Assembly: GCF_003815675.1 (NCBI RefSeq)
Contig: NZ_CP033918.1
Coordinates: forward strand, 4,154,001 to 4,218,000
Direction of reading: 5' to 3'
Length of the DNA stretch: 64,000 bases
From: Chryseobacterium sp. G0186
GTDB lineage: Bacteria; Bacteroidota; Bacteroidia; Flavobacteriales; Weeksellaceae
The translations under genes were made by a program, and so were the position numbers. The first letter of the stretch is position 1; the number at the start of each line of letters is the position of its first letter. The notes under the pieces were generated by a model. The model saw only the letters and a program-made list of their open reading frames with translations. It did not search any database and had not been told where the DNA came from. Positions 47,497 to 56,624 of this stretch are shown here, piece by piece.

Positions 47497-48509
47497 AAGT
47501 CATATTTTGCTGTGGCAGAAGTTCTAAGATCTGTAAATTCTCCTCTCTTGAACTTCAACTGAGCTACCATGGCAATCATGGCGGCGTTGTCGGTAGTATA
47601 TTCAAATTTTGGAATGTAAATGCTCCATCCTAATTTTTCCTTATTGTCTTCCATTGCTTTTCTAAGGGCAGAATTGGCAGATACACCTCCTGCAATAGCA
47701 ACTTGGTTGATGTTAAGGTCTTTGGCTGCTTTTTCAAGCTTTTTCATCAGGATCTCAATGATGCATTTCTGTACAGAAGCACAAAGATCGTTGAGGTTCT
47801 CCTTAATAAAATCAGGATTTTTCCTAACCTCTTTCTGAATGAAATATAAAACGGAAGTTTTAATACCACTGAAAGAATAGTCGTAGTTTTCCAACTTAGG
47901 CTTATTGAAAGTGAAGGCATCAGGATTTCCTTCCTTGGCCAGTCGGTCAATGATAGGTCCGGCAGGATAGTCAAGATCGAAAATTTTTCCGATTTTATCA
48001 AAAGCTTCTCCTGCGGCATCATCAATTGTTTTTCCGATGATTTCCATCTCAAAATAATCCTTTACCAGTACAATCATGGTATGTCCGCCACTTACCGTAA
48101 GACATAGGAATGGAAAAGTAGGCGGCACAGGATTTGCATCCTCGATAAAATGGGCCAAAATGTGGGCTTGAAGGTGATTGACTTCAATTAAGGGTACATT
48201 AAGGCTCATAGCCAGAGATTTAGCAAATGATGTCCCTACAAGAAGTGATCCTAAAAGTCCGGGCCCGCGTGTAAATCCTATAGCTGAAATTGCATTTTGT
48301 TGTATATTTGCTTTGGTAAAAGATTTTTCAACAACGGGGATAATGTTTTGTTGATGGGCTCGCGAAGCCAATTCAGGAACTACGCCTCCATATTCTTTAT
48401 GGATGGCCTGGTTCGCAGCAATATTTGAAAGAATAGAATTCCCCTTGATGATAGCTGCTGAGGTGTCGTCACAGGACGATTCAATACCTAAAATTATAGA
48501 GTCGCTCAT
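47493..48509 (-). CDS. tsaD: tRNA N6-adenosine threonylcarbamoyltransferase
   Basis: 338-residue ASKHA-fold enzyme that makes t6A37 in ANN-decoding tRNAs with TsaB, TsaC and TsaE. Motifs: ILGIESSCDDTSAAII near the start, VNHLQAHILAHF (the HxxxH iron site), FLCLTVSGGHTMIV, and IAGGVSANSALRK. Length normal. First gene of the minus-strand operon with the unknown gene and rsmE. Its start codon is only 4 bp from the divergent tamB start. Confidence 0.95.
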   Translation of the reverse strand: MSDSIILGIESSCDDTSAAIIKGNSILSNIAANQAIHKEYGGVVPELASRAHQQNIIPVVEKSFTKANIQQNAISAIGFTRGPGLLGSLLVGTSFAKSLAMSLNVPLIEVNHLQAHILAHFIEDANPVPPTFPFLCLTVSGGHTMIVLVKDYFEMEIIGKTIDDAAGEAFDKIGKIFDLDYPAGPIIDRLAKEGNPDAFTFNKPKLENYDYSFSGIKTSVLYFIQKEVRKNPDFIKENLNDLCASVQKCIIEILMKKLEKAAKDLNINQVAIAGGVSANSALRKAMEDNKEKLGWSIYIPKFEYTTDNAAMIAMVAQLKFKRGEFTDLRTSATAKYDL

Positions 48510-48513
48510 AATA

Positions 48514-51500
48514 ATGGCAAAGTTAGAGAATAATAACGAGAATGAGAATAAAAAATCTGTAACTGAAAACTTAGGTGATCAGGTACAGAAGACTGTTGAA
48601 AATGTTGAGGAAAAGGTTCGGGAAACAGTAAAAGAAGCGTCTGAATTAGCTTCAGATGCCATACATCATCCTGTAGAAACGGCAGAAGAGTTTGGAAAAC
48701 AAGCGATAAAAGATGTCACCAGCTATGCTTGGTGGGCAAAGCTTTTGCTTATTATCTTTTGGTTGGGGATTGTTCTGGTAGGAGGAATTCTTGTGGCTAT
48801 TAATCTTCCCGTAACCAAGCAATGGGCAGCAGATCAGGCACTAAAACTTGTTAATAACGACTTTAAATCCGGATTTTCCACTGAAAGTGTAGATGTAAAC
48901 TATTTCGGAAATGTTACGATAAAAGGATTAAAAGTAAAAGATTATAAAGGATTAGATTTTATCAAAGCCCGTGAATTCCGTGCAGACTCAGACTGGATAT
49001 CTCTTGCAGTGAATGCCATTTCAGGAAAAAGTAATTCTTTAAGCTTTAATTCCCTTACCCTTGTCAATGCAGAGGTAAAAGTCATTACTTATAAAGGAGA
49101 CAGTATCTCCAACTTTGTCAGATTTACAGAGCTTTTTGATGATGGTAAAAAAAGAGATCCTAAAAAACCTTCTTTTCAATTAAATTCCAGAGTACAGATT
49201 CTTGATTCTAAGGTGTCCATTGTAAACGAAAACTCTCCCGGAGATCAGGGAAAATGGCTTACTGCAACAAATTTTAATTTAAAGGCACCCAACGTAAAGG
49301 TCAATGGACCTAATGTTTCAGCCCTTATCAATAATATGTCTTTTGTGACTTCCAGATGGGGAAAATCACATACTGTTGATACTTTTTCAACAGAACTGTC
49401 TTTAACCAAACAGTTTTTATCATTAAAAGACCTTACCTTAAATACAGATCATACATTACTTCAGGGAGATATTAAATTTAATCTTCATGATGGCTCATGG
49501 GCAGACTTTGCAGATAAGGTACGTTGGGATATGAATATAGGACAGGGCAGTCAGGTGAGCGGATATGACATCAGCTATTTTGTAACCAACTGGGATAATT
49601 TTAAACCGTTCAACCTTTCAGGGGTCATGACGGGTCCGTTAAATAAATTTCATCTGGAAAACTTTCTGATCAGAAACCCGGATGTGAATATTGCTACCAA
49701 AACAATGAAGGTAGACAATCTTCTGAACGGCCATTTTTCTATTGAAACAAAGGATCTTTCTACAGATTTTACCTATAAGGATTTAAAGGCGATGATGCCT
49801 ACTTTTATTGCCAGTAAAATGAAAAATTTTGCTGATGATTTTGGAAAACTAAAGTATAATGGAACAGCAAAGGTAAATCCTGATCAAATTTATGTAGATA
49901 ACGGAAATCTAATGACAGGAATCGGGCAGGCGAAAATTTCCAAATTGTCTCTTACCGGGTACAGCTCGGCGATGCCTAAATATTCCGGCCATCTTGATGT
50001 AAAAGATCTGAATACCTCTATTATCACCAAAAGCAAAACCGTTGGTTTAATCTCCGGTAATTTTGATGTTAGTGGACAGAGTTTTGATGTAAATACCATG
50101 CGTCTTACTACCAAATCGCAGATTGCCAGCATTGAAATTATGGATAAGGTGATCAATAACCTGTATCTTGACGGGTTATTAGATCATAAAAAATATAACG
50201 GATTGATTACCGTTAATGATGAGCAGGCAAAAGCTACCATCAAGGGGTTGATTGATTTCAGTACCTCAAAAATAGCAATGGATGTAAATGCAGATGTCAC
50301 GCATCTGAATATGAACTATTTTACCAATAAACCGGGAAGCCAGATTGTAAGTGGCCAGGTTGAGGGGAAAATGTCTATGTCGTCCATTAATGATCTTACG
50401 CTTGATGTGAATGCGAATAACCTTTACTTTGCCACCGCTACTCAAAAATATAATATTCCCAATGCAAAACTAAAGACATTTATTGAAGCAGGAGGACGTG
50501 TCATCGATGTGGATGCACCAGGTGCTGCTACAGGGAAAATTTCAGGAAAATACAGCCTTACTGATCTGGCAGGAATGGTAGAGAATGGAGTAGGAAGAAT
50601 TCTTGTAGGCCCACCGCCGAGAAAATTGTACAGAGGACAGAATTTTGCTATGAAATTTGATGTTCAACAGGGATTGGTAAATTACTTTTTACCGGATCTG
50701 AAGTTGCCGAATGGCGCTTTGGTAGAAGGTGAATATGATGGGAATTCCAATAATTTGATTCTCAATCTGGATGCTGCTGCCTTAAAGTATATTATGACAA
50801 AGGAGGAGGAGATTACCGATGCGGATAAAGCCTTGGCATCATCTAATCCTGACTATAAAATCAATGATAGAAAAAATATCAACAGAGACAGTGCTGTAGT
50901 AGACAGTGTTAAAATAAGAATCAATACAGCCAACCTTGATCAACAGTTGTATGCAAGAATCAACAGGTTGGAATATAACAAAAATATAATCAAGGATTTT
51001 GAGCTTAAAGGGAATAATGAAAATGGAAATACCCTTCATCTTGCCACCGTATTTAAACACGGAAGCCCGGATGATGAGCTTAATGAAAAGCTAAAGGAAT
51101 ATGCCATTAACGTAGACCAGTCTACCGATGATGCGGGTGACTATGTCTTTAAATTTGAACCTACTGAAGTTAAATTCAATGAGGTTACATGGGCTATAGA
51201 TACTAGCCCTGAGCTTAATCATTCCATTACCTATAGAAAGAAAACCGGGGATTTTGATATTAGAAATCTAAGGGTTTATTCTGATAGCAGTGCGTTGTTC
51301 ATCAAGGAAGCCCAGTTTAAATCAGCCAAGGATTTTTATGTAGATGCTGATATCAGTGATTTTGCCATAGAGAAGCTATTAGAAATGCAGTCAGGTGGAA
51401 ATGGAATGGATATAAAAGGCCTTGCCAACGGTAGTGTGAAGATCAAGATGGATAAAAGCACTTTGCAGCCATTGGTAGATCTTACAGTAGATAATATTAA

Positions 51501-53316
51501 GATGAATGGCAATGAAATGGGAGATATCTCTATTTCTGCCACGAACGGATTCTCACTGAATGTATATGATATTGATGTTAAGGTTCACTCAGCTGGGGTG
51601 CTTGGAAATAACAGCCTGAATCTTACAGGTACTGTAAATAACAATACTGCTTCTCCAATTATTGACCTGACCGCAGAAATGCGTGACTTTGATTTATCAT
51701 TTACCCAGCAGTTTGTTCAGACCATTTTTGGAAACCTTAGAGGAAAGGCAACCGGAGATCTTAAGATCAACGGGAAGCTTAGTAATTTAGATTATAATGG
51801 GGATATAGCCTTAAAGGATTTTGGATTAAAACTTCTATTTACAGGAGTAGATTATTCATTTGATGATACCGTAATTCAGCTGACCAAGGGTCTTGCCATT
51901 CTTAACAATATTGAGGTTCATGACGGAAGAACCAATTCCAAAGGGAATATCTCCGGGGCGATTCAGTTTGAGACACTTTCTTCAATGGGGGTATCTCTCG
52001 TAATGAGAGCTGATAACCTGTTAATGCTTAATACGACTCAAAAAGACTTTGACCTGTTTTGGGGAAGAGTATATGGGCAGGGTGATTTGTATGTGGATGG
52101 ACCTGTTTCAGGGCTGAGTATTACAACACCTAACATGAAGGCACTTAACGGAAGTACCTTTACTTTCAACTCCAGTTCTACTTCAAATGTTGAAGAATTC
52201 AAGATGCTGAGGTTCCTTAAAGAAGGAAAAGACGGACTGGTTACCCTGGAAGAGAAGAAAAAAACTGGAGCCAATATGAATATCGACTTCAACCTGGCAG
52301 TAGATAAAGGAACCACTGTAAACGTGCTTGTAGGGGATGATGTAGGGAATATTACCGTAAAAGGAGTTGCAGATCCGCTAAAGTTCCAGATGAACAGACA
52401 GGGAAATATCGCAATGAGCGGAACATATAAGGTTGATAACGGTACATTTATTTCAAAAGCTATTCTTAACAAGACTTTCCAGATTGAAAAGAATAGTAGT
52501 ATCAGATGGGATGGCGATGCGATGAAGCCGGGACTTGATATAACGGCCAACTATATGAGAATGGTTTCCAATGCAGGAGAATACCTGAGCATGGGAAAAC
52601 TTCAGCCTATCAGTATCTTGTTACAGGCTAATATTACGGAGTCCTTAATAGATCCTAAAGTTGAGCTTAATCTTACTGCAATGGATGTTTCCAGCCAGGT
52701 AAGAGAGACACTGGCAGCAAAGATGAGTCAGGAGGGAGAAAAAGTACTGCAGTTTGGTTCTGTACTTCTTTTAAGCACATTCAATGTTTCTAATACAGGG
52801 GGAGTGGATGTGAATGTAGGAAACGTTGCCGAATCTTCAGGATATAATATGCTTTTAAAACAGCTTGGATCTGTTCTTAATACCATGAGTAACGAGTTTC
52901 AGATTGACCTGAACTATGTGAAGGGAGACCAAAACTCTAACATTGGAGACAGAGCCAATGCAGGGCTAAGTGTTGCCGTTTCTCCTAGAGTAAATATCAA
53001 AACCGGTCTTGGAATTCCATTATCTAAAACTGATGCCGGTAACAGTGGCGCACAGAATAATTATCTTTCCGGAGAGGGATCTATTGAATATGATCTTTCT
53101 AAAAAGAATGACGGTACTTTCCTTGTACGAGGCTATTCTAAGCCTACCAACATTGGAATGATCAGTACAAACGGAGCTGCTAATCAAGCCTATGGAGTAG
53201 GGGTAATGTGGAGTAAAAGCTTCAATTCTTTGTTTAAAAAGAAGAAAAAAGATAAAAAAACAACCACAGACAAAACGGAAATAAAAACAGATTCTATAAA
53301 ATCAACTGCTAAATAA
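48514..53316 (+). CDS. tamB: TamB family translocation/assembly module protein (DUF490)
   Basis: 1600 residues from ATG 48514; the frame runs open upstream to 48403 inside tsaD, but that would be antisense to tsaD and lacks sense. TamB bridges the inner and outer membranes and takes part in outer-membrane protein or lipid transport. Residues 74-96 are the inner-membrane anchor, preceded by an unusual 70-residue acidic/basic amphipathic N-terminus (NVEEKVRETVKEASELASDAIHH). A long beta-groove body follows, and the DUF490 C-terminal domain is clear from about 1330 on (IDFNLAVDKG, ITESLIDPKVELNLTAMDVSSQVRETLAAKM). Ends with a Lys-rich tail KKKKDKKTTTDKTE. Confidence 0.93.
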   Translation: MAKLENNNENENKKSVTENLGDQVQKTVENVEEKVRETVKEASELASDAIHHPVETAEEFGKQAIKDVTSYAWWAKLLLIIFWLGIVLVGGILVAINLPVTKQWAADQALKLVNNDFKSGFSTESVDVNYFGNVTIKGLKVKDYKGLDFIKAREFRADSDWISLAVNAISGKSNSLSFNSLTLVNAEVKVITYKGDSISNFVRFTELFDDGKKRDPKKPSFQLNSRVQILDSKVSIVNENSPGDQGKWLTATNFNLKAPNVKVNGPNVSALINNMSFVTSRWGKSHTVDTFSTELSLTKQFLSLKDLTLNTDHTLLQGDIKFNLHDGSWADFADKVRWDMNIGQGSQVSGYDISYFVTNWDNFKPFNLSGVMTGPLNKFHLENFLIRNPDVNIATKTMKVDNLLNGHFSIETKDLSTDFTYKDLKAMMPTFIASKMKNFADDFGKLKYNGTAKVNPDQIYVDNGNLMTGIGQAKISKLSLTGYSSAMPKYSGHLDVKDLNTSIITKSKTVGLISGNFDVSGQSFDVNTMRLTTKSQIASIEIMDKVINNLYLDGLLDHKKYNGLITVNDEQAKATIKGLIDFSTSKIAMDVNADVTHLNMNYFTNKPGSQIVSGQVEGKMSMSSINDLTLDVNANNLYFATATQKYNIPNAKLKTFIEAGGRVIDVDAPGAATGKISGKYSLTDLAGMVENGVGRILVGPPPRKLYRGQNFAMKFDVQQGLVNYFLPDLKLPNGALVEGEYDGNSNNLILNLDAAALKYIMTKEEEITDADKALASSNPDYKINDRKNINRDSAVVDSVKIRINTANLDQQLYARINRLEYNKNIIKDFELKGNNENGNTLHLATVFKHGSPDDELNEKLKEYAINVDQSTDDAGDYVFKFEPTEVKFNEVTWAIDTSPELNHSITYRKKTGDFDIRNLRVYSDSSALFIKEAQFKSAKDFYVDADISDFAIEKLLEMQSGGNGMDIKGLANGSVKIKMDKSTLQPLVDLTVDNIKMNGNEMGDISISATNGFSLNVYDIDVKVHSAGVLGNNSLNLTGTVNNNTASPIIDLTAEMRDFDLSFTQQFVQTIFGNLRGKATGDLKINGKLSNLDYNGDIALKDFGLKLLFTGVDYSFDDTVIQLTKGLAILNNIEVHDGRTNSKGNISGAIQFETLSSMGVSLVMRADNLLMLNTTQKDFDLFWGRVYGQGDLYVDGPVSGLSITTPNMKALNGSTFTFNSSSTSNVEEFKMLRFLKEGKDGLVTLEEKKKTGANMNIDFNLAVDKGTTVNVLVGDDVGNITVKGVADPLKFQMNRQGNIAMSGTYKVDNGTFISKAILNKTFQIEKNSSIRWDGDAMKPGLDITANYMRMVSNAGEYLSMGKLQPISILLQANITESLIDPKVELNLTAMDVSSQVRETLAAKMSQEGEKVLQFGSVLLLSTFNVSNTGGVDVNVGNVAESSGYNMLLKQLGSVLNTMSNEFQIDLNYVKGDQNSNIGDRANAGLSVAVSPRVNIKTGLGIPLSKTDAGNSGAQNNYLSGEGSIEYDLSKKNDGTFLVRGYSKPTNIGMISTNGAANQAYGVGVMWSKSFNSLFKKKKKDKKTTTDKTEIKTDSIKSTAK
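48518..48525 (-). promoter_or_regulatory. Candidate -7 element for tsaD inside the start of tamB
   Basis: On the minus strand TAACTTTG (exact TAnnTTTG) ends 8 bp before the tsaD ATG. It lies inside the first codons of tamB. The transcript would be nearly leaderless. No TTG -33 element is visible. Confidence 0.4.
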
Positions 53317-53398
53317 TCAGAATATTTTAATGATTTTTATCATCTGTGTTAATTATTGTTAATATTTGATATATATTTTTTAGTTAAATTATTTTTCG

Positions 53399-53406
53399 TA
53401 AATTTG
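53399..53406 (+). promoter_or_regulatory. Candidate -7 element for the Lrp/AsnC gene
   Basis: TAAATTTG, exact TAnnTTTG match, 44 bp before the start codon in an AT-rich stretch after tamB. Confidence 0.45.
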
Positions 53407-53450
53407 CAAAAAATACATAGATTTTTTAAAGAAATTGTAATTTAACTAAT

Positions 53451-53921
53451 ATGAACTATCAACTGGACGAAATAGACAAGAAGATTCTTGATTTCTTAGT
53501 AGAAAACACAAGAATGCCTTTTACAGAAATTGCAAAGCAGATGGATGTTTCTGCTGGAACAATTCACGTAAGAGTGAAAAAGATGGAAGATGCGGGTATT
53601 ATTTTGGGATCATCTCTAAGTATCGATTATGGTAAACTGGACTACCACTTTACAGCTTTCATCGGTATTTTATTGACGAAATCAAACCGTACTCAGGAAG
53701 TATTGAAGGAATTGTCAACTATTCCTAACGTAATCGAAGCTAGTGTTATCTCTGGAAAATACAATATTTTCTGTAAAGTAAGAGCTAAGAATACGGATGA
53801 CGCTAAAAGAATTATCTATCAGATAGATGATATTCAGGACGTAATGAGAACTGAAAGTATGATCTCTATGGAAGAATTCTTAAGTGATAAAAATAGATTG
53901 ATCAACGCGATCTCTATTTAA
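53451..53921 (+). CDS. Lrp/AsnC family transcriptional regulator
   Basis: 156 residues. N-terminal winged helix (LDEIDKKILDFLVENTRMPFTEIAKQMDVSAGTIHVRVKKMEDAGII) and C-terminal RAM ligand-binding domain (TAFIGILLTKSN, VIEASVISGKYNIFCKVRAKNTDDAKRIIYQ). Lrp proteins form octamers and respond to amino acids. Monocistronic, with a -7 element 44 bp upstream and a terminator 25 bp downstream. Targets cannot be told from the window. Confidence 0.93.
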   Translation: MNYQLDEIDKKILDFLVENTRMPFTEIAKQMDVSAGTIHVRVKKMEDAGIILGSSLSIDYGKLDYHFTAFIGILLTKSNRTQEVLKELSTIPNVIEASVISGKYNIFCKVRAKNTDDAKRIIYQIDDIQDVMRTESMISMEEFLSDKNRLINAISI

Positions 53922-53946
53922 TTCAAATTTTAAGCGAATAACTATA

Positions 53947-53985
53947 AAAGAACTTATGAAAATTCTCATAAGTTCTTTATTTTTG
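53947..53985 (+). terminator. Terminator of the Lrp/AsnC gene, overlapping a -7 element
   Basis: 12-bp stem AAAGAACTTATG (53947-53958) with 53967-53978, 8-nt loop, then TTATTTTTG. The tail contains TATTTTTG (53978-53985), an exact TAnnTTTG element 5 bp before ATG 53991, so the terminator tail may also be the promoter of the next gene. Confidence 0.8.
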
Positions 53986-53990
53986 TACCT

Positions 53991-54368
53991 ATGGAAGAAT
54001 ATACCTATTTTGACGAAGATCCAAAGAAAGGATGGGGATTTGTACTGGCCTTTGCTGCCTTGATGTTGTTTACGATAATGGGACTGGGAATTGATTTTGA
54101 TGAATATCTTCAGCATGAATATCTTCAGATTCCAAGATGGTATTTCTATGTTATCTTTTCAATTGACGCACTAATGATGCTGGGATTGGTTCTTATGTTC
54201 TTCTATAGAAAAATAGGGATCTTTATGTTTCCTGCACTGTTGGTACTGCATTTCTTTATGCACAACTACTATTTGTCTACATTTTTATATACGGATGTTA
54301 CCAATCTTTTCCTTTTTACAGGATTTGGAATGCTGGCAATTATCCCGAAGTGGAAGTTCTTCAAATAA
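53991..54368 (+). CDS. Small integral membrane protein, unknown
   Basis: 125 residues with four hydrophobic segments (near 15-33, 50-71, 74-92, 100-117), starting with an acidic MEEYTYFDEDPKKG. No family recognised. Its promoter candidate lies directly against the start, so it may have a leaderless mRNA. It converges with the SPASM gene 16 bp away. Confidence 0.65.
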   Translation: MEEYTYFDEDPKKGWGFVLAFAALMLFTIMGLGIDFDEYLQHEYLQIPRWYFYVIFSIDALMMLGLVLMFFYRKIGIFMFPALLVLHFFMHNYYLSTFLYTDVTNLFLFTGFGMLAIIPKWKFFK

Positions 54369-54384
54369 AGATTTTTATTAGCCT

Positions 54385-55452
54385 TTACAGGTTGTAGAAG
54401 TGAATGGCTTTTTGTTTTAACGGATGTGTACTCCATTCTTCCCATTCAGTGGTATAAGGATTATACCCACATTTTAAAGGTTTTGAGATATCTAATCCAT
54501 CTGGGTCATAATGGGACTGCTCTGTATAAGCTCTGCAATCTGTGCAGATATATCTGAATTCACAGTCCTTGCAGACCTTTATATGATCCTTGGTAAGATT
54601 CCAATATTTTTTAAAAGTAACTTGAAGCATAAGTTTTTCAAGACTTATTTCCTGGATATTCCCAAAGTTTTCCTGCATTAAAGGGCAGTTTTTGATATTT
54701 CCATTCCAATCAATTCCTATTTTCTTATGCAGGCAGGAATTATGATTAATGGCTTCCAGAACCTTTGATAAGTTGGTATTGAAATACTTCATATCCACTT
54801 TTCCGCAGGCAGAGATTTTTAGATCATCTTCCGCAAAATGTACAGTGAATTTGAATTCATCTTTTACTTTGAAAGGTTCTTGGGCACAGTTATAAAAAAT
54901 AAGACTGTAAATTCTCTCAGTTGTATTATTGAGGTCCAGAATGAAAAGGTAGTCTATTTCTTCATGAAATGGAGAAAAAATTTCAATTCCTGACAATACA
55001 GAAGACTCAAATATCTTGTCAATATTTACAAAATCCTCTTTCGTTAATGATTTTGAGCTGTAAATAACAAGATGTTTAATTTCCAGATTTTCTATTGAAA
55101 TCCTAAGATCATTCAGTAAGCTGAAGTCTGTTATTTCTATAAAAAGATCATTGATGGTATTAGGTTCAAGATATTCATGGGATAATGGAGGAAAATTTTT
55201 GTCCCAGTCATTCTCTGTTATAAACCCATACTCATTTTCCAATAGGATATCAACATACTCCTGTACAGCATTCTTTGAATCTTCATCATACATTTCAAAC
55301 ATTTCTTCAATAGAAAGGTTTTTCAGTTCCTCAATCATTTCATACAGCTCCAGAGGATAGAGCTCAGATACATTTCTCTGCAGGTCTGAGATTAATATCC
55401 TGCCTGCTCCTTTTGTAATGAAGATGGTACTGAATAAATTGAAATATCTCAT
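54385..55452 (-). CDS. gwsS: Grasp-with-spasm system SPASM-domain peptide maturase
   Basis: 355-residue protein of the grasp-with-spasm family, working with an ATP-grasp enzyme to modify a ribosomal peptide. The C-terminal half carries the SPASM cysteines: SACGKVD, SCLHKKIG, KNCPLMQ, CKDCEFRYICTDC and KCGYNP, which bind [4Fe-4S] clusters. The radical-SAM core CxxxCxxC is absent, as in this family, so the cluster role is not radical SAM chemistry by itself. It is the last gene of the RiPP cluster. Its ATG overlaps the stop of the 60-residue ORF (ATGA at 55452-55449). Confidence 0.85.
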   Translation of the reverse strand: MRYFNLFSTIFITKGAGRILISDLQRNVSELYPLELYEMIEELKNLSIEEMFEMYDEDSKNAVQEYVDILLENEYGFITENDWDKNFPPLSHEYLEPNTINDLFIEITDFSLLNDLRISIENLEIKHLVIYSSKSLTKEDFVNIDKIFESSVLSGIEIFSPFHEEIDYLFILDLNNTTERIYSLIFYNCAQEPFKVKDEFKFTVHFAEDDLKISACGKVDMKYFNTNLSKVLEAINHNSCLHKKIGIDWNGNIKNCPLMQENFGNIQEISLEKLMLQVTFKKYWNLTKDHIKVCKDCEFRYICTDCRAYTEQSHYDPDGLDISKPLKCGYNPYTTEWEEWSTHPLKQKAIHFYNL

Positions 55453-55631
55453 ATCAGTCTTGTAAGGAATTTATAAGGTTTTAGTTTTACGTAGAAATCA
55501 GTCTGATACTTTTCGCAGCTTATGGTATTGCTGAGATATTTCTTTTCACGGGTTTTATTTTTAACAACTTCTACATGTTTATAAATAGGAGGAAGTTTAT
55601 GTTTCTCTTTAGTCATGAAATTCTTTTTCAT
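55449..55631 (-). CDS. Small basic ORF coupled to gwsS
   Basis: 60 residues, Lys-rich (about 14 Lys), beginning MKKNFMTKEKHKLPPIYKH. It lies 81 bp after the ATP-grasp gene and overlaps the gwsS start by ATGA, which favours a real, translated gene. It has no leader-like or core-like Thr/Glu pattern, so it is not an obvious second precursor. A start at the second Met (residue 6) is possible. Function unknown. Confidence 0.5.
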   Translation of the reverse strand: MKKNFMTKEKHKLPPIYKHVEVVKNKTREKKYLSNTISCEKYQTDFYVKLKPYKFLTRLI

Positions 55632-55712
55632 ATACAGATAATTATTTGTTTATAAAGACAGATGAAATTGATTATTCCCTTGGAGTTTAATATGCTACCA
55701 AATACTGTAATT

Positions 55713-56615
55713 TCATAAATAATCAGCAATTTCTTTTTCTAATGAATAATTACATATTATCGATGCTCCTAAAAATTGTCCCACTGTATTGACTTCTAAA
55801 AAATAATATTTATTTTTACTTTTAATAAAATCCAGGGAACCGCAATTCAGATCTAAAGCATGCATCAGCAGATGTATTTTTTCTTCAATATCCTTTGGAA
55901 GATGATAAGGAACATTTCTATTAGGTTTTTTATCATTATATTTCCTGAAATCTATCTTAGTTTGTTCATCAGCCTGTGAGAAGATGGCAGTTGACCAGAT
56001 TTTCCCATTCAAATAAAAACTTCTGATCTCGAAGTCTTTTTCGATTTTTTCCTGGAAGAAAGTAATAAGAAAAAAATCATCTTCACGTTCCCTGATTACT
56101 GATGTATACATCATGCCACTGGAATCTTTGAGAATATTTTCTATTCGGGGATTTCCACCAATGGTTTTAATGATGGTTTGGTTTAGAATTACTTCATCTG
56201 TATGTTCTGCTAGAAAATAATCAGGAACGTCTAACCCTGTCTTTTGTGCCTGTTCAAGCACAAGCAGTTTGTTAACGTCACTATTGCTTTCTTTGTTGAT
56301 ATGCTTTTTTGATTCTAAGGTTTTTATCACATAATCTTCTAACCAATGTTGGTATTCATTCATGTTGAGGTTGATAGATTCGTTTTTATAGCGTAGCTGT
56401 TCAAATCTCAATCCTCCTCTTCTATACCAAACGCTGGTGATATCATCAATAAAAAAACAGTTTCTTTGACTTGTAAGATAAAGCCGTTTTTCCTTTGTCT
56501 TGATTTCAAAAATTTCATCTTCATGTACACGGATGAAGCTTTTACCCTTTCTTAGCAGCCATTTAATAACTTCTGTGGTAGTGATTTCTTGATTTTGAGA
56601 AATAATCAGGATCAT
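55713..56615 (-). CDS. gwsG: Grasp-with-spasm system ATP-grasp peptide maturase
   Basis: 300-residue ATP-grasp ligase of the graspetide/microviridin type, which joins side-chain carboxylates to hydroxyl or amine groups of a precursor peptide. N-terminal part has VWYRRGG (family motif SVWYRR), the middle has TIGGNPRIENI and FFQEKIEKDFEIRSFYLNGKIWS, and the C-terminal Mg-binding region is LNCGSLDFIKSKNKYYFLEVNTVGQFLG, with the conserved Asp and Glu. It is 9 bp after the DUF6624-like lipoprotein gene. Confidence 0.87.
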   Translation of the reverse strand: MILIISQNQEITTTEVIKWLLRKGKSFIRVHEDEIFEIKTKEKRLYLTSQRNCFFIDDITSVWYRRGGLRFEQLRYKNESINLNMNEYQHWLEDYVIKTLESKKHINKESNSDVNKLLVLEQAQKTGLDVPDYFLAEHTDEVILNQTIIKTIGGNPRIENILKDSSGMMYTSVIREREDDFFLITFFQEKIEKDFEIRSFYLNGKIWSTAIFSQADEQTKIDFRKYNDKKPNRNVPYHLPKDIEEKIHLLMHALDLNCGSLDFIKSKNKYYFLEVNTVGQFLGASIICNYSLEKEIADYL

Positions 56616-56624
56616 TTTTATTTT

